Shown: positions 1-6,910 of the stretch, one piece after another
Layout of the letters: each line of letters opens with the position of its first letter
Numbering within the stretch: the stretch's first letter is position 1
Source: Gammaproteobacteria bacterium
GTDB taxonomy: Bacteria > Pseudomonadota > Gammaproteobacteria > GCA-001735895
NCBI GenBank assembly: GCA_003231795.1
Contig: QIJI01000315.1
Location: forward strand, 1 to 9,955
DNA length: 9,955 nucleotides
Direction: 5' to 3'
Translations under genes and position numbers: made by a program
The notes under the pieces: generated by a model
Told to the model about the DNA's origin: nothing
Seen by the model: the letters and a program-made list of their open reading frames with translations, nothing else
Database searches by the model: none

Positions 1-145
1 TTAATTGTCATAATTTTTGTACCCGATTAGCCAGCTCGCTCACACCACAACAGGATCGCGCCTTTTTCGGCTGCATCGTAGATTTGTGTCATTGTTGATC
101 GAGGCTTACTTGTGCAGTCGGATATTATGCGCTATTAATGTTTTT
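1..145. other. Upstream region of the YbeL-like gene
   Basis: I see no supportable gene here. A TATTAT box at 123-128 could be a -10 element (5 of 6 consensus bases) for the downstream gene, but no convincing -35 lies at the right distance and no Shine-Dalgarno sequence precedes the ATG at 146. The reading frame of the downstream gene stays open back to a TTG at 17, but its translation upstream of 146 does not look like the conserved family. Confidence 0.4.
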
Positions 146-655
146 ATGGATATGCGGGATCGTGAAAAGCTGGTTGAAGCATTTAATCATATGGTGAAAA
201 CTGTCAGCAAAGGTATTCATGAGGCTGAGCAAGCATTGGCGCCTACCGTCGATGAAATGGTCCACAATGCACAGGTTCTGGCACGCGAACTCTACGCGCT
301 GACCCAGGAAGAAGCGGAAAGCCTTGGTACGACGCTCAGGCGCGACATTCAAAAAGCCAATAAGACCCTGGTTCAACAACGCAAGGAACTCAAAGACTGG
401 TTGAGTTTCGACCTGAAGCTGGTCGAAGACCGTTTTGTTGACATGATCGCTAAATCAGCGGACAAAACCTGGCTCGATTTCCGCAAATTCGAAAATGAGG
501 ACCACCAGGCCAGTTTATATCGCAGCGGCGAGGTCTGTAATGCCGGCACCTTGAGTTGCAACGATTGTGGAAACCGAATAACACTGACCGAAGCAGGTCA
601 GATCCCGAACTGCCCGACCTGTGATCATGGCGAATTTTATCGCGTAGTCGGTTAA
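146..655 (+). CDS. ybeL: YbeL-like zinc-ribbon protein (DUF1451 family)
   Basis: Small cytoplasmic protein of 169 aa, close to the ~160 aa of E. coli YbeL. The first ~110 residues are charged and predicted helical, probably coiled coil, with family-like segments such as LRRDIQKANK near 64-73. The family motif YRSGEV is at 125-130. A C-terminal zinc ribbon follows, with CNDC (C138, C141) and CPTC (C156, C159); an extra Cys lies at 131. The biochemical role of this family is unknown to me. I chose ATG 146 because it gives the family length; ATG 152 is an alternative, and a TTG at 17 would add 43 residues that do not resemble the family. No strong ribosome-binding site is visible. The next gene is 127 bp downstream on the same strand with its own ribosome-binding site, so this is probably a single-gene unit. 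Confidence 0.85.
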   Translation: MDMRDREKLVEAFNHMVKTVSKGIHEAEQALAPTVDEMVHNAQVLARELYALTQEEAESLGTTLRRDIQKANKTLVQQRKELKDWLSFDLKLVEDRFVDMIAKSADKTWLDFRKFENEDHQASLYRSGEVCNAGTLSCNDCGNRITLTEAGQIPNCPTCDHGEFYRVVG

Positions 656-732
656 TGGTCAGTGCCGTGTTTAATCCCGTTAATATTCAATTTTTGCTGC
701 TACCAGAGTAACCAAAAGCGCGGCAAACCAGT

Positions 733-738
733 TATGAT
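733..738 (+). promoter_or_regulatory. Possible -10 box of the GDH gene
   Basis: TATGAT matches the -10 consensus at 5 of 6 positions and would give a leader of roughly 38 nt before the ATG at 783. No good -35 hexamer lies 16-18 bp upstream, so this is a weak call. The rest of the 656-782 gap shows no gene. Confidence 0.25.
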
Positions 739-770
739 ACGCGGCTCAAAGAGCACAACATAAAAAAATC

Positions 771-775
771 AAGGG
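771..775 (+). promoter_or_regulatory. Ribosome-binding site fixing the GDH start
   Basis: AAGGG lies 7 nt upstream of ATG 783. An in-frame TGA at 735-737 blocks any longer reading frame. Together they show that the unusually short N-terminus of this glutamate dehydrogenase is encoded that way in this sequence and is not a mis-chosen start. Confidence 0.6.
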
Positions 776-782
776 CATTGCT

Positions 783-3700
783 ATGAACAAATGGTACAGA
801 GCGCTATTTAAGCGAATCGACGCCACCCCTGAATTAAATAAAGTAAAGGTCAGCGAAGACAGCTTTTCCGAAAACTACCAGGGGGATTTCTCGGTAGATG
901 ATGCAATGCCCGACCTGGAAGTACTGGCTGAAATCAACGCTAAAAATCGGGCGCAGGCACGCCTGGTAAAAATTTCGCGTGATCCGAATAATTTCTCGAT
1001 CAAATTATTTACCCTCAAAGACACGATTCCATTATCGCAATCGATGCCGATGTTCGAGTCGATGGGGCTACAGGTTCTGATTGGTCGTCCCTATAAGATC
1101 AAGCTGGGCAACCGGATTTACTGGATTAACCATTTTACCCTTGAGCGCGGGGATAACATTTGCGATGCCGATCCGGAAAAAGTGCCGCGCTACTTCAGCC
1201 AACTGTTTGAAAGCATCTGGCGGCAACAAAGTGAAAACGATGCTTTCAACCACCTGCTTTTCAGCGCCTGTATCAAAGCAAAAAACATTCGAATCTTGCG
1301 CGCTTATACCTCTTACCTGCAGCAAATTCGATTTTCCTACAGCCGTGATTACATCATCGAAGCCCTGAACAGTTACCCCGACATCACCTTGATGCTGGTG
1401 AAGGCTTTCCTGCATAAGTTTGATCCGCAAAAAGCCGGGCGGGAATCGCATCAGGAAATTATAAATTCGATTCATGAACGCTTGCATGATATCGAATCAC
1501 TCGACCACGACCTGATTTACAAACGCATGTTGAACCTGATCGATGCGACGGTACGCAGTAACTATTTTCAGCAGCACAAAGGTGATAGTGGGCATATCAG
1601 TTTCAAGCTGGATTCTCAAAAAATCGATCATCTCCCGAAACCCAGTCCACGGTTCGAAATTTATGTCTATGCACCGCGGTTTGAAGGCATTCATCTGCGC
1701 GGCGGAATGGTTGCTCGCGGGGGCATACGCTGGTCTGATCGACGCGAGGATTACCGTACCGAAGTGCTTGGACTGATGAAGGCGCAAATGGTGAAAAATG
1801 CCGTCATTGTGCCTGCTGGTTCCAAAGGTGGTTTCATCACCAAACAGATTGCACATCTACCCGCCGCAGAAGTCTATGCCGAAGTTCAGGCCTGCTATTC
1901 GTTGTATATCAATTCGTTACTGGAACTAACCGACAATCGGGTGGGTAGCGATGTCGTTTCGCCCTCGGATACACGAATACACGATGAATTCGATCCTTAC
2001 CTGGTCGTTGCGGCTGACAAAGGTACCGCGGCTTTTTCCGATGTTGCCAATGGAATTGCCGCACAACACGGCTTCTGGCTCGATGACGCTTTCGCATCGG
2101 GTGGGTCGCAGGGTTACGACCATAAGAAAATGGGCATTACCGCACGCGGCGGCTGGGAGTCGGTCAAACGGCACTTTCGAGGCCTGGGCAGGAACATCCA
2201 GCGTGAGGAATTCACGGTGGTTGGAATTGGCGATATGTCGGGCGACGTTTTCGGTAACGGCATGCTGCTATCTCCCTGTATTCAACTGGTAGCGGCATTT
2301 AATCACATGCATATCTTTATTGACCCTGCACCCAACACAAAGAAAAGTTATCGCGAGCGGGAGCGATTATTTTCCATAAACCGCTCTAGCTGGGGTGATT
2401 ACGGCAAAAATTTAATTAGCAAAGGCGGCGGTATTTTTTCGCGCAAAGCCAAACGAATTGATTTAACCCCGCAAATGCAGAGCTTGTTCGATTGCAAGGA
2501 AGATAATCTGACGCCTAACGAGTTGATTGTTTACATTTTGAAATCGCAGGTCGACCTGTTGTGGAATGGAGGTATCGGTACTTATATCAAGGCTGAAATC
2601 GAAACCGATGCTGACGTTTCCGACAAGAGTAATGATGCAATCCGCATAAACGGCAATCAGTTGCGGGCTAAAGCTGTGGGTGAAGGTGGAAACCTTGGCG
2701 TGACCCAACGCGGGCGCATAGAGTATGCGCAGGCAGGTGGCCTGATCTATACCGATTCAATTGATAATTCGGCGGGTGTTGATTGCTCCGACAACGAAGT
2801 AAACATCAAGATATTGTTATCACAGCAGGTCAAAACCGGTCGCTTGACACGCAAGGATCGCAACCGGTTGCTGGTAGAAATGACCGACGAGGTAGCACAG
2901 AAGTGTTTGCTCAATAATTATCGACAAACGCAGATAATCGACAGTATCGAACAGCATGCCGCAGCCGACATGTTCCAACATGCCCGCTTCATGCGCCACC
3001 TGGAGTCGGAGGGAATATTAAATCGCAAGCTTGAAAATTTGCCCAACGACAAGCAGATTACGGATCGCATCGCGCAAAATAGCGGTTTAACCCGTCCGGA
3101 ACTATCAATTCTGCTTTCCTATAGCAAGCTGACCTACAAAAACGCATTACTCGAATCATCCTCGTTGACTGAGAAATGTTACGACCAGTTGTTACTGGGT
3201 TATTTTCCCTGGCTGCTGCGCGATCGATATGCCGATGAAATCCTGCAGCATCCGCTGCGCAAAGAAATTATCGCCACCATTTTAAGTAACCAGATTGCAA
3301 ATAATATTGGTATCGGCTTTGGTTTCAGGATACGCGAAGAAACCGGCGCTACAATCGAAGACATTGCCAAGGCCTACGTAGTAACAGTCGACGTATTTGA
3401 CTTGTATGACACCTGGCGTTCGCTGGAGAAACTAGACAATGTGGTACAGGAAAAACATCGCTACGAATCTTTTCAGGCGATCAGCGGACTTCTGGAACGT
3501 TCGATTAGCTGGTTACTGCGGAATCAACCTTCAGATTTCAATGTCAGCCAGGTAATCGAACGATATAAATCCGATATCGAAATACTGCGGCGCATGATTT
3601 CATCTGCGATCATCGGTCAATCGCGTCGAAACTATACGGCCACCAGGAAAGCCTTCATCAAATACCGCCTGCCGGTCGAACTGGCCGAGGAGTTGACCGA

Positions 3701-4148
3701 CAAAACTACCCTGGCGTCGGCTTTTGACATCATTGAAATAAAAATCAAACTGCACAGCAATTCGGATACTGTCGCGAAACTGTTTTATGCAGTCTCCGAA
3801 CGCCTGCAATTGCACTGGATTCGGGAACATATATCAAAAACAGTCGTCAGAACCCACTGGAACCATCTGGCAATATTCAATTTGCGTAATGATCTTCACG
3901 TGCATCAACGCAATTTGACTGAGTTGGTATTGCAGGAAGTCGACAATAAAAAGCAAGCCGCTAAAGCGATTACTATCTGGGAACAGCGTCAACCCGATGC
4001 CTTACTTCGATACGATCGCATTCTGAAAGAATTCAGCGCCATGCGCAATTGCGACTTTCCCACCATCAGCGTCGCGGTTTCGGAGGTTCGGCGGCTGGTT
4101 GCCCTTGACCAGCATGAACGAAACCCTCATTCCGATTCCGATGTTTAA
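783..4148 (+). CDS. gdhB: NAD-dependent glutamate dehydrogenase, large type, N-terminally short
   Basis: Oxidative deamination of L-glutamate to 2-oxoglutarate and ammonia with NAD+, in the cytoplasm; catabolic in this family. At 1121 aa it is much shorter than the ~1600 aa usual for bacterial L-GDH180 enzymes. About residues 45-125 resemble the third ACT-like domain (SMPMFESMGLQVLIGRPY), followed by helical segments. The catalytic part starts near 300: GGMVARGGIRWSDR (307-320), KAQMVKNA (333-340), PAGSKGGF (344-351, with the likely catalytic Lys348). The nucleotide-binding motif GIGDMSGDVFGNG is at 481-493, NGGIGTYIKA at 595-604, GEGGNLGVTQRGRIEYA at 633-649, and TDSIDNSAGVDCSDNEVNIK at 657-676. 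The remainder, to 1121, is the helical C-terminal region. ACT1, PAS-like and ACT2 regions of the long form are absent. No internal stop or frameshift is visible. The short form is probably active but may lack part of its allosteric control. Confidence 0.93.
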   Translation: MNKWYRALFKRIDATPELNKVKVSEDSFSENYQGDFSVDDAMPDLEVLAEINAKNRAQARLVKISRDPNNFSIKLFTLKDTIPLSQSMPMFESMGLQVLIGRPYKIKLGNRIYWINHFTLERGDNICDADPEKVPRYFSQLFESIWRQQSENDAFNHLLFSACIKAKNIRILRAYTSYLQQIRFSYSRDYIIEALNSYPDITLMLVKAFLHKFDPQKAGRESHQEIINSIHERLHDIESLDHDLIYKRMLNLIDATVRSNYFQQHKGDSGHISFKLDSQKIDHLPKPSPRFEIYVYAPRFEGIHLRGGMVARGGIRWSDRREDYRTEVLGLMKAQMVKNAVIVPAGSKGGFITKQIAHLPAAEVYAEVQACYSLYINSLLELTDNRVGSDVVSPSDTRIHDEFDPYLVVAADKGTAAFSDVANGIAAQHGFWLDDAFASGGSQGYDHKKMGITARGGWESVKRHFRGLGRNIQREEFTVVGIGDMSGDVFGNGMLLSPCIQLVAAFNHMHIFIDPAPNTKKSYRERERLFSINRSSWGDYGKNLISKGGGIFSRKAKRIDLTPQMQSLFDCKEDNLTPNELIVYILKSQVDLLWNGGIGTYIKAEIETDADVSDKSNDAIRINGNQLRAKAVGEGGNLGVTQRGRIEYAQAGGLIYTDSIDNSAGVDCSDNEVNIKILLSQQVKTGRLTRKDRNRLLVEMTDEVAQKCLLNNYRQTQIIDSIEQHAAADMFQHARFMRHLESEGILNRKLENLPNDKQITDRIAQNSGLTRPELSILLSYSKLTYKNALLESSSLTEKCYDQLLLGYFPWLLRDRYADEILQHPLRKEIIATILSNQIANNIGIGFGFRIREETGATIEDIAKAYVVTVDVFDLYDTWRSLEKLDNVVQEKHRYESFQAISGLLERSISWLLRNQPSDFNVSQVIERYKSDIEILRRMISSAIIGQSRRNYTATRKAFIKYRLPVELAEELTDKTTLASAFDIIEIKIKLHSNSDTVAKLFYAVSERLQLHWIREHISKTVVRTHWNHLAIFNLRNDLHVHQRNLTELVLQEVDNKKQAAKAITIWEQRQPDALLRYDRILKEFSAMRNCDFPTISVAVSEVRRLVALDQHERNPHSDSDV

Positions 4149-4159
4149 TCATATATATC

Positions 4160-4180
4160 AAATAGATGCAAAGTCTATTT
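4160..4180. terminator. Possible weak bidirectional terminator hairpin
   Basis: AAATAGA (4160-4166) and TCTATTT (4174-4180) form a perfect 7-bp stem with a 7-nt loop, in the 51-bp gap between two convergent genes. The stem is A/T-rich and there is no long T-run, so it would be a poor intrinsic terminator. Position is the main argument. Confidence 0.3.
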
Positions 4181-4199
4181 AATGTAAATTATATCCCGC

Positions 4200-5120
4200 T
4201 TACAACTGATAAACCTTGCCGTCGTCAGCCTGTGATACAAAATCGATGAACAGTTTGATAAATTTTTGCTCGTAATGGCGCAAATATTTATCGTTCAGAT
4301 AGGCAATACGTGTTATTTCCCACGGAAACAAATGACTGAGGTCGCGAATTTCCATTTTAGTATTGCCTACTTCGTCCAGGGCCATACTGGCAATGATGCC
4401 GACTCCCATTTTTTCGAGTACATAGGTTTTTATAATATCGGTGTCGGCGGCACTTAACACCACATGAGGCTCAAGTCCGGCTTTGGTGAAAGTGTCACTA
4501 AAACTCTTGCGTCCGGTAAATCCATAAACATAGGTAATCAGAGGAAATTCACATAAATCTTTTAGCGTTACCTTTTCCAGCTTCTGCAGTGGATGCCCGC
4601 GTAAGGTGATCAGGCTACGATTCCACTGGTAACAGGGAATATTGGTTAGCTGATTAGATTCTGCCAGTGCTTCGGTACAGATGGAAAAATCGATCTCGTC
4701 GTTTATTGCCCAATGAACCAGTTGCTTCGGCGTCCCCTGATGGATTTGCAGCTCAACCTTCGGGTAGGCGCGATTGAAAGTTTTCAATACCGGTGGCAAT
4801 ACATAGCGCGCCTGGGTATGCGTCGAACCGATACGCAAAATCCCCTGGTCCTGATTAACATGATCTTTGCCGATAGCACGAATGCTGTTCACCGAAGCTA
4901 GCGTCACGCGAGCGTGGTTCACGACCTGCTCGCCAATCTCGGTCAGACCGATGAGCCGCTTACCCTTGCGAATAAACAGATCTGCTTCGAGTTCGCTTTC
5001 CAGTTTTTTCAAATGTTGTGACACTGCCGATTGCACAACAAACATTTCATCGGCAGCCTTACTGACACTGAAATTACAATCGATCAGCTTGAGCAAGGAC
5101 TGTAGTTGTCGAAACTCCAT
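4200..5120 (-). CDS. CysB-like LysR-family transcriptional regulator
   Basis: LysR-type activator/repressor of 306 aa (CysB is 324). The N-terminal winged helix-turn-helix covers about 1-60, with recognition region VVQSAVSQHLKKLESEL at 28-44. The effector domain follows from about 93. It keeps the CysB signatures STHTQARYVLPP (99-110), QIHQGTP (125-131), CYQWNR (163-168) and YGFTGR (199-204). Thr100, Thr102, Gln103, Thr149, Trp166 and Thr202, which I recall as sulfate-site residues in Klebsiella CysB, are all present at the same numbers. In enteric bacteria CysB controls sulfur assimilation, with sulfate or thiosulfate opposing N-acetylserine. Overall similarity to E. coli CysB looks moderate, so it may be a paralogue (CysB or Cbl subgroup) and I give no symbol. 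It is divergent from the ATL-Omp85-gor operon. No strong ribosome-binding site precedes the ATG. Confidence 0.9.
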   Translation of the reverse strand: MEFRQLQSLLKLIDCNFSVSKAADEMFVVQSAVSQHLKKLESELEADLFIRKGKRLIGLTEIGEQVVNHARVTLASVNSIRAIGKDHVNQDQGILRIGSTHTQARYVLPPVLKTFNRAYPKVELQIHQGTPKQLVHWAINDEIDFSICTEALAESNQLTNIPCYQWNRSLITLRGHPLQKLEKVTLKDLCEFPLITYVYGFTGRKSFSDTFTKAGLEPHVVLSAADTDIIKTYVLEKMGVGIIASMALDEVGNTKMEIRDLSHLFPWEITRIAYLNDKYLRHYEQKFIKLFIDFVSQADDGKVYQL

Positions 5121-5135
5121 TCTTTTATTAAATCA

Positions 5136-5149
5136 TTAATTGTGATTAA
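5136..5149. promoter_or_regulatory. Candidate LysR-type operator (T-N11-A)
   Basis: TTAAT-TGTG-ATTAA is a perfect inverted repeat of 5-bp arms and contains a T-N11-A pattern typical of LysR-regulator sites. It lies 16-29 bp upstream of the regulator's start codon, just after its likely transcription start, where autoregulation would act. CysB sites are poorly conserved, so this is suggestive only. Confidence 0.35.
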
Positions 5150-5158
5150 GAGAAGGGG

Positions 5159-5164
5159 ATTATA
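5159..5164 (-). promoter_or_regulatory. Likely -10 box of the CysB-like gene
   Basis: On the minus strand this reads TATAAT, a perfect -10 hexamer, about 39 bp before the start codon. The region 17 bp upstream has no good -35, which fits a promoter needing an activator or tight control. Confidence 0.4.
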
Positions 5165-5170
5165 ACTTAT

Positions 5171-5236
5171 TGTGATAATAAACTCGATTCAAAAAGCTGG
5201 CTTCTCAGTAGCTTCTTGCGATAGTAAACTCGCGTC
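5171..5236 (+). repeat. Imperfect 20-bp direct repeat in the divergent promoter region
   Basis: 5171-5190 (TGTGATAATAAACTCGATTC) and 5217-5236 (TGCGATAGTAAACTCGCGTC) agree at 16 of 20 positions, 46 bp apart. The first copy contains TGTGATAAT, which could serve as an extended -10 for the ATL operon. The second copy ends directly at the ATL start codon. These may be regulator half-sites, or a small duplication. Confidence 0.4.
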
Positions 5237-5575
5237 ATGAACAGCTTTCAGAAGAAATTTGATCCTGGCGTATGGCAGGTTGTGAAGTCGATACCGTCGG
5301 GCCGGGTCATGGGATATGGTGAAGTCGCCCGCGCCGCCGGTTACCCCCGATATTCGAGAATGGTCAGTGCCGCGATGGGCCGATCACCGGAACCACTGCC
5401 CTGGTATCGTGTGGTACGTTCCAATCGAACGCTCGCTTTTGAAGAAGGATCAAAATCCTATCAGGAACAGGCGCAACTGCTGAAGCACGAAGGTGTGCGC
5501 TTCGACGGACTGAAAATTATTGAGGCGGAGTCAGATGATAGCCTTGATCGTATCTTATGGGGTCCACAAGACTGA
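5237..5575 (+). CDS. atl: Alkyltransferase-like (ATL) DNA base-flipping protein
   Basis: 112-aa homologue of the DNA-binding domain of O6-alkylguanine-DNA alkyltransferase. The catalytic PCHRV motif of the true enzyme reads PWYRVV (55-60): Trp56 replaces the acceptor Cys, which defines ATL proteins, and Tyr57 replaces the usual His. The helix-turn-helix SGRVMGYGEVARAAG spans 21-35. Tyr27 matches the base-rotating Tyr, and Arg41 in YSRMVSAAM matches the arginine finger. ATL proteins bind and flip O6-alkylguanine without repairing it and hand the lesion to nucleotide excision repair. The length is near that of E. coli YbaZ (129 aa). It is the first gene of a run with the Omp85 protein (3-nt gap) and glutathione reductase. 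No clear Shine-Dalgarno sequence precedes the ATG. Confidence 0.9.
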   Translation: MNSFQKKFDPGVWQVVKSIPSGRVMGYGEVARAAGYPRYSRMVSAAMGRSPEPLPWYRVVRSNRTLAFEEGSKSYQEQAQLLKHEGVRFDGLKIIEAESDDSLDRILWGPQD

Positions 5576-5578
5576 CCA

Positions 5579-6880
5579 ATGTGTTTTAGTAACAGGTTAT
5601 TCGCACAGTGTCTGATTCTGATTCTGTGTTATCCAGTATTGACATCACCCGGCATGGCATCCCTTGCAGGAATAAGCCCACTAGCGATCGGGCAGCCTGT
5701 CGATGTTATATCCGTGAGCGGTAATGAACGCAGCCAGGTGAAGTATGTATTGGAGTGGTCGGGTCTGGCTGTCGGCCAGGTTTTGACTGTAGAACTGCTG
5801 AATCAGGCGCAACAGGATTTGCGTGATACCGGTCTATTCAAGCAGATTAGTTTTCAGAGCGAGCGTCGGCAAGATGGAGCTCTGGTATTGCATATTATCC
5901 TCGAAGAAAAATATTCCTGGCTACTGTTGCCAAGGCTGAGTAGAAATGGCGATGGCGATATCAAGGCTGGCTTTAGATTGCGCGTGTACAACATTCAGGG
6001 CGCTGATCGGACACTCGAAATGCTGATCCAGCAGGAAGAAGAAAGCGATGGCGACGACTCTGAAGAAGTACGCCTGCGCTATAAATTACCGCTCTACAAT
6101 AGCCCTTACAAATTAGGTTGGAGTGTAAAACAGAAGATTAAAAATACCGAAGTCGATGAATTCAAAAATGTTGAAACCAGCCGTGTTTTATCAATGTCGG
6201 TAGCGCGAGATTTTCCACTTGCATCGCAGACTTCGCCTTTAACCATTGCTACTGCTATTACTTTCGGACAACGCGAACTGGATGAGCCTTATCCGGAATC
6301 GATTGAAGCTCGTGAAGCCGGCGATTACAATCGATTGTCAATCGCGCTGATTTTTGATGATGTGCATTCGGAAAAATTTCGCCGTTATGGACAGTTTTAT
6401 GAGCTGTCGCTATCGCGTGGATTTGAATGGCTTGATTCGGATTACGAATCTGATGTAGTAACTTTTGAGGCGATTCGTTTTCATCGCCTCAATCGCTACG
6501 ATAATTTGAATTTTCGCTTCGTCGCCGCGGTATCCAACAACAGTCCTTTTAACTATCTGCGCTACGATATTGGCGGTTCTTCCAATCTGCGTGGCCTCGA
6601 AAGCATCGATGATCGGGGGGACGCCAGAATATTCGGTAATCTCGAATATATCATTGGTTATCGAAAATACCCCACATTCCGTTCTACCTTTTTTGTCGAT
6701 GTCGGCAATGTTTACCCGAAATTCGAAGAAATTGATTTGTCTGACCTGCATTACACCGTCGGTACCGGGTTTCGGTGGAAGCTCCGGTCTTTTGTAAAAA
6801 CTGATTTATTCGTCGACTACGGTTACGATGTCGAAGACGAGAGTGGCAAAATATATGGCGGGACATCGCTTGCCTTTTAG
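5579..6880 (+). CDS. Short single-POTRA Omp85-type outer-membrane protein
   Basis: 433-aa outer-membrane protein of the BamA/TamA (Omp85, bacterial surface antigen) superfamily. Residues 1 to about 27 form a signal peptide: Arg6, then the hydrophobic run LILILCYPVL, with possible cleavage after Ala27 or Ala30. One POTRA domain covers about 41-113 (start VDVISVSGNE, middle QAQQDLRDTGLFKQISFQ). From about 120 on, alternating strands fit a 16-strand barrel. IGGSSNLRGLESIDDRGDAR (331-350) is the barrel-lid loop region; the usual (V/I)RG(F/Y) motif reads LRGL at 337-340. The last residue is Phe, as expected for BAM-dependent barrels. It is far shorter than BamA (~810, five POTRAs) and TamA (~577, three POTRAs), so it is probably a non-canonical Omp85 whose client is unknown. 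The start lies 3 nt after the ATL stop, suggesting translational coupling; no strong ribosome-binding site of its own is visible. Confidence 0.85.
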   Translation: MCFSNRLFAQCLILILCYPVLTSPGMASLAGISPLAIGQPVDVISVSGNERSQVKYVLEWSGLAVGQVLTVELLNQAQQDLRDTGLFKQISFQSERRQDGALVLHIILEEKYSWLLLPRLSRNGDGDIKAGFRLRVYNIQGADRTLEMLIQQEEESDGDDSEEVRLRYKLPLYNSPYKLGWSVKQKIKNTEVDEFKNVETSRVLSMSVARDFPLASQTSPLTIATAITFGQRELDEPYPESIEAREAGDYNRLSIALIFDDVHSEKFRRYGQFYELSLSRGFEWLDSDYESDVVTFEAIRFHRLNRYDNLNFRFVAAVSNNSPFNYLRYDIGGSSNLRGLESIDDRGDARIFGNLEYIIGYRKYPTFRSTFFVDVGNVYPKFEEIDLSDLHYTVGTGFRWKLRSFVKTDLFVDYGYDVEDESGKIYGGTSLAF

Positions 6881-6900
6881 CAGCTCGCCTTCTAACAAAC

Positions 6901-6904
6901 GGGA
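6901..6904 (+). promoter_or_regulatory. Ribosome-binding site of gor
   Basis: GGGA sits 6 nt before ATG 6911, within the 30-nt gap after the Omp85 gene. I see no separate promoter or terminator in the gap, so gor is likely co-transcribed. Confidence 0.5.
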
Positions 6905-6910
6905 AACAAC

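Noticed and set aside
27..92. Minus-strand 21-codon frame (peptide beginning MTQIYDAAEK)
   Set aside because: Very short, no clear ribosome-binding site, no recognised family; not supportable as a gene.
17..145. N-terminal extension of the YbeL-like protein from a TTG start
   Set aside because: The extra 43 residues do not resemble the family, and ATG 146 gives the expected length.
1068..2708. Several open frames of 60-140 codons antisense to or out of frame with GDH
   Set aside because: They lie within a strongly conserved coding sequence and show no family motifs; they are by-products of its codon use.
783..4148. GDH as a pseudogene because of its short N-terminus
   Set aside because: 1121 codons are open, catalytic motifs are intact and a well-placed ribosome-binding site precedes the start.
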